Assembly (NCBI GenBank): GCA_024811115.1
Contig: JAKOGH010000145.1
Span: 1-22,519, forward strand
Direction of reading: 5' to 3'
From: Terana coerulea
Taxonomy: Eukaryota > Basidiomycota > Agaricomycetes > Polyporales > Phanerochaetaceae
DNA length: 22,519 nt
Made by a program: the position numbers and the translations under genes. The notes under the pieces are model-generated. The model saw only the letters and a program-made list of their open reading frames with translations, did not search any database and was not told where the DNA came from. Positions 20,081-22,519 of this stretch are shown piece by piece (the first letter of the stretch is position 1; every line of letters starts with the position of its first letter).

Positions 20081-20889
20081 TCAGAGCTCGTCGCAGAAGG
20101 GGAGGTCCGAGTCATCATCATCGTCATCGTCGTCGTCATCATCGTTGGACGAGGGCGTCGGGGTGGGGGTGGCGGAGACGGTGCTCGAGGGTATGAACGT
20201 CGACGCGACGGAGGGCACGGCGGGGTCGCGCCGGGCGGGATCGCGGTCGCGGGGATGACGGCCGGTGCAGGGGCGCGGCGAACGCAGGGGCGGCGCACAG
20301 AACCTATCCCCAACAACACAAAAACAAAAGAGCAGCATGCGAATCAGCGTCACGTCCATCACGCTGATATGAACCGCGCTTGGCGCGGACGCACCTCGCC
20401 GACGTAGATGTTCGTGCAGTCCACGTTGATGTTCGGGTTGTTCGCGTAGAGCAGCGTGCTGTTGATCCCGTGGTTCTGCACGATCTGCTCGCACGTGTCG
20501 CCCGACTGGACGACGTACGTCGTGCTGCAGTCCTCGCCCTTGTTGCCGAGGCACAGGGCCTCGCCGGGCTGCAGGTTCTTGCAGTCCGTCGCGATCTGCG
20601 GGTTCACGACCGCGAGTTGGTAGCTGTGCGATGGGGGAGAGCAGTGAGTAAGAAGTTGGGGTGGGGGAAAAGAAGCGGGACGCGTACGTCGACACATTGT
20701 GGTTCGTGGAGATGAGGTTGCAATAGTCACCCGCCTGGACGGTGTACGAGCGCGCGCAGTCCGCGGCGGCGGCAGCTGCACAGGTGCTGTGGTCAGTCTC
20801 CATCGTCCCCTGGCAGTCAACGGTGAAAGCGTACACTGGGCAAAGAAGGGGAGCGCGACGAGCGCAGCAAAGACCGAGCTGGCGAACAT
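20081..20889 (-). CDS. Secreted two-LysM-domain protein with poly-Asp tail, three frame breaks
   Basis: LysM domains bind chitin and related N-acetylglucosamine polymers; secreted fungal LysM proteins act at the cell surface or mask chitin fragments. Exons (minus): 20688-20889, 20395-20623, 20081-20303. ATG 20889 opens a signal peptide (MFASSVFAALVALPFFAQ). Then come a Cys-containing segment, LysM 1 (SYTVQAGDYCNLIS..QLAVVNPQIATDC..LQPGEALCLG), LysM 2 (TYVVQSGDTCEQIV..LLYANNPNINVDC..IYVGEVLC), a Pro/Ala/Ser/Thr-rich linker, eleven aspartates (20111-20143) and the end SDLPFCDEL. Three shifts are needed: near 20836-20841 after the signal peptide, and in the linker near 20270-20273 and 20219-20225, all at short C/G runs. 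The LysM exons themselves are intact. A GC-rich assembly problem is likely; decay is possible. Confidence 0.83.
20111..20143 (-). repeat. GAY codon run (11 Asp) in the LysM gene
   Basis: Eleven consecutive aspartate codons, mixed GAT and GAC, 33 bp. The mixed codon use suggests selection for the acidic tract rather than a recent triplet slip. Confidence 0.8.
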
Positions 20890-20912
20890 GGCTTCACACA
20901 CACGGGAAATAC

Positions 20913-20921
20913 TATATATAT
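20913..20921 (-). promoter_or_regulatory. TATA-like element of the LysM gene
   Basis: TATATATAG read on the minus strand, only about 24 bases from ATG 20889. If it is the TATA box, the 5' leader must be almost absent or transcription must start further downstream than usual, so its function is uncertain. Confidence 0.4.
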
Positions 20922-21082
20922 CGCTGAAGAAACGAATGTGGGTGCTGGGGCAGCTGGAGAGGGAAGCAGAGCGCAGCGGGCCGTGCAAGAGTCGTCGAGG
21001 GCAGCGAGGTAGCGGATGGAGGGAAAGAGTGAAAAGGTGATGTCGAACAGGATTTGTTTCGCTGTTATGGGCGCACTAAAAG

Positions 21083-21100
21083 CGCCCAGCATGCTTGGCG
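21083..21100. promoter_or_regulatory. Imperfect 18-bp palindrome upstream of the LysM gene
   Basis: CGCCCAGCATGCTTGGCG is a dyad with a single mismatched base pair, centred about 200 bp before the LysM ATG. It could be a dimeric factor site, but no factor can be named. Confidence 0.25.
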
Positions 21101-21335
21101 TCGGCACCGCCCGCCCGCGTCTCCAGGGCGACCCCGCCGGGATCAGTCAGTGCCAGCAGATGGCCGTCCGCCGGAACACGCTCTGCACCTCAGGCAACAT
21201 GAATTTACATGACACAAAGCATGGGCCGAAAACACAGACGTGCGCTTGGAGAGAGAGCAAAGAGCAAAGCGACAGTAGACCGCAATAAAATACATACAAC
21301 AGCAACTCATCTACCGCTACAGAAAACCCAAAACA

Positions 21336-22519
21336 TCACCGCAGTGGTCTGCAAACCCCCAACATTCGCGGTCAGTGGCGTCGAGCAGGGCAGTCGAGAG
21401 AGGGGCTCACCCAAACGTCTCCCCGTGCGCGAGCGGCCGCAGCGGCGTCCCTTTCCAGTCCGCCGTCTTCTTGAACACGGTGTTGCCCCACCAGGCACCT
21501 ATTGACTGCGCCCCTATGCGCCCATTTTGTGGGTATTGCAAGCTGCACAAGCGTCAATAGGCAGTCTTCGCAGTGCGAGCCGTGTTGCTCACCAGAAGTA
21601 CACGAGTATCACACCGATAGCGGTGCCGGCATCGAGTGCAGCAGATAGTACATCTGCCGATCCAAGCGAAACGTTAAGAACCATTAACGTGTATATGAAA
21701 GGAGAGAACACGTACAGTTGTATTTTGCCCAGAAGGCAAAATGTCGTCTTCGTAGCAGATATTGAAAGATGAAGCCAATGATCGCCCAGGGTACATAGTT
21801 GACAGCAGTCGCAGGGGGTATGAGACCAATTCCGGTGAACATGAGGCTTGGAGGAGGTGCATTAGGCTGATTATGCTTCCATCTACACAGGACTTGAAAC
21901 TTACGGAAAGCTAACGCAACATCAGTACAAGTGATACGTAAGGTCCGAGAGAGACTTACTTGACGTAATTGAGGATAGTGTCAGGGTATCGCCTTGTTAT
22001 CAGCCACACTGCCAGCGGACAGAGGGCCCCTAGAACAAAGAAAAACAGCAGCGCTACATCCCAGCTCGTCAGTAGGACGTCCCCGAACTTGTCGCACCAA
22101 ACATACGGCTGCACCCATGGTCAGCCAACATCCACCGGGCACCAATCCAACTCTAAATACGCACTAGTATATCCCATGAGAGAAGATGCGCGCCGGCCCG
22201 ATCACGCCCCACTGTATGGCATCGCGTCAGCGGCATGCATCCCGGAGCCAGATCGTGCAAGCAACGCACCACGACCGACGCTGTGGCAAAGACCTGATCG
22301 ACGCCGTCAGTCCCACGGCCCACATCTGCACCCCACGCCCGCACTCACCTCCGTGTTCGCGCACGTGAAGCCCGAGCTAGAGGCACGCGGCGGCGTCAGC
22401 CACGTACGTCACGGAAAGGCCCGGGCGGGCACAGTAAGAAACGCTTACAGCTGGTCGGGCAGACACAGATCCCTGCCGCGATGCGCTTCCGGAAAGTGGG
22501 GTGCTTATCTCAGGAGGCA
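21336..22519 (-). CDS. OPT-family oligopeptide transporter, C-terminal part, at least 10 exons, truncated at window edge
   Basis: Plasma-membrane proton-coupled importer of small peptides (Isp4/OPT family). Exons (minus): about 22449-22472, 22349-22376, 22270-22293, 22165-22211, 21960-22064, 21905-21910, 21716-21846, 21593-21653, 21411-21542, 21336-21348; phases agree and give about 189 residues. Family blocks are FTCANTEVFATASVVWGVIGPARIFSHG (split by introns), the hydrophobic helix LLFFFVLGALCPLAVWLI, TGIGLIPPATAVNYVPWAI, ALDAGTAIGVILVYF and GAWWGNTVFKKTADW, ending GETFGPLR. Two splice choices are notable: a 6-nt exon at 21905-21910, and a 100-nt intron 22065-22164 that must skip a GTGCAG at 22109-22114 to stay in frame. 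The 5' exon limit near 22472 is a guess, and most of the protein lies beyond 22519. Confidence 0.88.
21905..21910 (-). other. 6-nt microexon in the OPT transporter gene
   Basis: CTTTCC is bounded by a TTAG acceptor and a perfect GTAAGT donor. The exon before it also ends at a perfect GTAAGT. The flanking introns are 49 nt (21911-21959) and 58 nt (21847-21904), with CTGAT and CTAAT branch-like sites. Inclusion gives Asn-Phe-Pro-Leu-Met-Phe before TGIGLIPPAT; skipping stays in frame and removes Phe-Pro. Confidence 0.75.

Larger units (their letters stand above)
20890..21335. other. Intergenic space between LysM and OPT genes (LysM promoter side)
   Basis: 446 bp between the LysM start and the OPT stop codon, both genes on the minus strand. 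It contains a TATATATA tract at 20913-20920 and an imperfect 18-bp palindrome at 21083-21100. No gene was seen. Confidence 0.5.

Overview
The window looks like nuclear DNA of a filamentous basidiomycete, most likely an Agaricomycete of the polypore type. Genes are GC-rich and broken by many introns of about 48 to 100 nt with GT(R)(N)G(T/C)..YAG borders. The gene set (sphingolipid C9-methyltransferase, a TPR-CHAT protein, a LysM secretory protein ending in an acidic tail, an OPT transporter with very short exons) is typical of that group. No species can be named from the sequence alone.

Region 1, about 1-8400, is AT-rich, strongly CpG-poor and has no convincing gene. It holds two complete 563-bp solo LTRs (3050-3612 and 5439-6001), each with its own 5-bp target-site duplication, plus GGGTA-type and TAGC-type repeat blocks and a third LTR-like promoter fragment near 7630-7720. 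It reads as a methylated, decaying transposon graveyard.

Region 2, about 8448-15218, is a compact housekeeping block in two divergent pairs: sphingolipid C9-methyltransferase (minus) with YIF1 (plus), then GINS subunit PSF1 (minus) with NEDD8-E1 regulatory subunit ULA1 (plus). The intergenic spaces are 180-400 bp. Exon structures were worked out by hand; MTS1 (9 exons, 480 aa, one GC-AG intron) and ULA1 (10 exons, 532 aa) are intact in frame. YIF1 carries three single-base frame breaks.

Region 3, about 15433-22519, is accessory in character and all on the minus strand. It contains a large TPR-CHAT gene (about 15 tandem 45-residue TPR-like units followed by a caspase-like CHAT domain with His and Cys both present, one frame break between the two parts), a two-LysM secretory protein with an 11-Asp tail (three frame breaks), and the 3' part of an OPT oligopeptide transporter that runs off the right edge and contains a 6-nt microexon.

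The seven frame breaks are all single-base changes, most in or beside homopolymer runs. One affected gene (YIF1) is normally essential, so assembly error is the leading explanation, though true decay of the accessory genes is not excluded. The best candidates for unusual biology are the TPR-CHAT gene and the OPT microexon.
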